From the NCBI GenBank assembly GCA_018668095.1, contig JABIQF010000128.1, positions 1-6,633 on the forward strand: a DNA stretch of 6,633 nt, given 5' to 3'. Positions 6,089 through 6,633 of this stretch are shown in pieces (the stretch's first letter is position 1; every line of letters begins with the position of its first letter). The position numbers and the translations under genes are program-made. Source of the stretch: Cellvibrionales bacterium. GTDB taxonomy: Bacteria; Pseudomonadota; Gammaproteobacteria; Pseudomonadales; UBA7434. The notes under the pieces were generated by a model, which made no database searches, was not told where the DNA came from, and saw only the letters and a list, made by a program, of their open reading frames with translations.

Positions 6089-6122
6089 CGCGTCTTTATA
6101 TCATAAGCTGAACTTTTATCAA
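6087..6122 (-). promoter_or_regulatory. sigma-70 promoter for rpsB with GC-rich discriminator
   Basis: On the minus strand TTGATA (6117-6122, five of six) and TATAAA (6095-6100, five of six) are 16 bases apart, followed by the discriminator GACGCGCC (6087-6094) in otherwise A/T-rich surroundings. A G/C-rich discriminator is the known hallmark of promoters inhibited by ppGpp/DksA, as at ribosomal genes, so growth-rate and stringent control are expected. The start of transcription would be near 6087. An overlapping TATGAT at 6098-6103 is an alternative -10 with a poorer -35 distance. Confidence 0.65.
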
Positions 6123-6225
6123 AGCTTTCAATCGCTTATAAGGAAATTAATCGGCCTTCGCTATAACCAAGAAAATCCTGTTTAGAGCAAATAGACCGCC
6201 TACAACACTTACCGCAGAAACAACG

Positions 6226-6289
6226 CTGGAGTAGAAAAGGAACTAAGAAGGACAATAGAAAAGGAAGATAGGTATGGAGATAAAGCTAA
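6226..6289 (-). terminator. pyrimidine-rich tract after the DUF2802 gene, possible Rho-dependent termination region
   Basis: The minus-strand RNA directly after the DUF2802 stop is almost all C, U and A for about 60 bases (roughly 19 C against 4 G), with repeated CUUCC, CUCC and UCC groups and no stable hairpin. C-rich, G-poor unstructured RNA is the known form of Rho-loading sites. I see no intrinsic terminator between this gene and the rpsB promoter, so Rho-dependent release is the simplest reading. Composition is observed; function is inferred. Confidence 0.35.
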
Positions 6290-6633
6290 CTAGCTAATGC
6301 TTTCAGGCTGATGGTCGCTTTCGCGCAACAGCACCATAAGCTCGACTTCGGCTCGAGATAGATCACTACGCTCAACAACTTGATCAACAGATAAGCCCTG
6401 AGCAACCAAACTGGCTGCATCAGTATAAGACTGATTACTCGATTGTTGCTTGAATTGCACTTGATCACTCACCACTGATTTAAGCTGCCTCTCAGCTTCA
6501 ACAAGGCGACGACCAATGCCCTGCGCACCATCATCAAAAATCGACAAGCTACGCTTCAAGTTATTCAGCTCTGCATTAATAGCATCAAGTCGGCGCTTAT
6601 AACGCACTAACAGTGCTGCACCAGACATTAAAA
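6290..6633 (-). CDS. DUF2802 domain protein, 5' end probably outside the window
   Basis: The frame ends at TAG 6290-6292 and stays open to the window edge. An ATG at 6626-6628 would give 112 residues (numbering used here), but the codon before it also encodes a hydrophobic residue, and LMSGAALLV followed by RYKRR looks like the end of a membrane helix with its positive stop, so the true start is probably upstream. After this come a probable coiled coil (about 10-60), the motif DDGAQGIGRRL (32-42) typical of DUF2802 proteins, and a C-terminal helical block, AASLVAQGLSVDQVVERS (71-88) with LSRAEVELMVLL, resembling a helix-turn-helix. The biochemical function is unknown. In Pseudomonas and relatives DUF2802 genes lie beside cheW in the polar-flagellum chemotaxis cluster, so such genes may lie beyond the right edge. 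It ends about 167 bases before the rpsB promoter. Confidence 0.75.
   Translation of the reverse strand, partial: LMSGAALLVRYKRRLDAINAELNNLKRSLSIFDDGAQGIGRRLVEAERQLKSVVSDQVQFKQQSSNQSYTDAASLVAQGLSVDQVVERSDLSRAEVELMVLLRESDHQPESIS

Noticed and set aside
5813..6289. A small hidden gene or tRNA in the 477-base gap upstream of rpsB
   Set aside because: No open frame with a ribosome-binding site and no tRNA cloverleaf or T-loop motif was seen on either strand; the content is better explained by promoter, leader and termination signals.
1..6633. A novel defence, mobile or biosynthetic system
   Set aside because: Apart from the DUF2802 gene, every coding region belongs to a conserved core gene cluster. 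There are no transposase, integrase, CRISPR repeat, toxin-antitoxin or att-like signals; the novelty is limited to regulatory structure.

Overview
This window is a housekeeping stretch of a gammaproteobacterial chromosome, read almost entirely from the minus strand. In transcription order (high to low coordinates) it holds the end of a DUF2802-family gene, then rpsB (ribosomal protein S2), tsf (EF-Ts), pyrH (UMP kinase), frr (ribosome recycling factor), uppS (undecaprenyl diphosphate synthase), cdsA (CDP-diacylglycerol synthase) and the first 247 codons of dxr (DXP reductoisomerase), which is cut by the window edge. The order uppS-cdsA-dxr is the one found in Pseudomonas and relatives; E. coli has dxr between frr and uppS. 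Together with the moderate GC content, the protein similarity to gammaproteobacterial sequences, and a DUF2802 gene (a family often found beside polar-flagellum chemotaxis genes), this suggests a marine-type gammaproteobacterium of the broad Pseudomonadales/Cellvibrionales kind. The genus cannot be named from the sequence alone.

Layout. Positions 6290-6633 hold the DUF2802 gene, whose 5' end is probably outside the window. The 477 bases from 5813 to 6289 contain no gene. They hold a C-rich, G-poor tract that fits Rho-dependent termination of the DUF2802 transcript, a good sigma-70 promoter with a GC-rich discriminator, and a roughly 275-nt rpsB leader full of potential RNA helices. Then come rpsB (5030-5812), tsf (4004-4870), pyrH (3155-3880) and frr (2524-3081), each separated from the next by an inverted repeat followed by a U-run. 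By contrast, uppS (1621-2466), cdsA (751-1620) and dxr (1-743) are packed head to tail with no room for a terminator.

The genes cover translation (S2, EF-Ts, RRF), pyrimidine nucleotide supply (PyrH) and envelope precursor synthesis. DXR starts the committed MEP isoprenoid pathway, UppS turns its products into the C55 carrier for peptidoglycan, and CdsA makes CDP-diacylglycerol for phospholipids. The sequence suggests stepwise attenuation: transcription from a strong, probably growth-rate-controlled rpsB promoter would meet four successive terminator-like hairpins before the tightly coupled lipid/isoprenoid genes.

No mobile element, CRISPR array, tRNA, rRNA or defence system was seen. The most interesting signals are regulatory: a perfect 16-bp inverted repeat inside the first codons of uppS, the serial terminators, and two mutually exclusive helices in the rpsB leader. 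The dxr start is a TTG and the frr start is a GTG.
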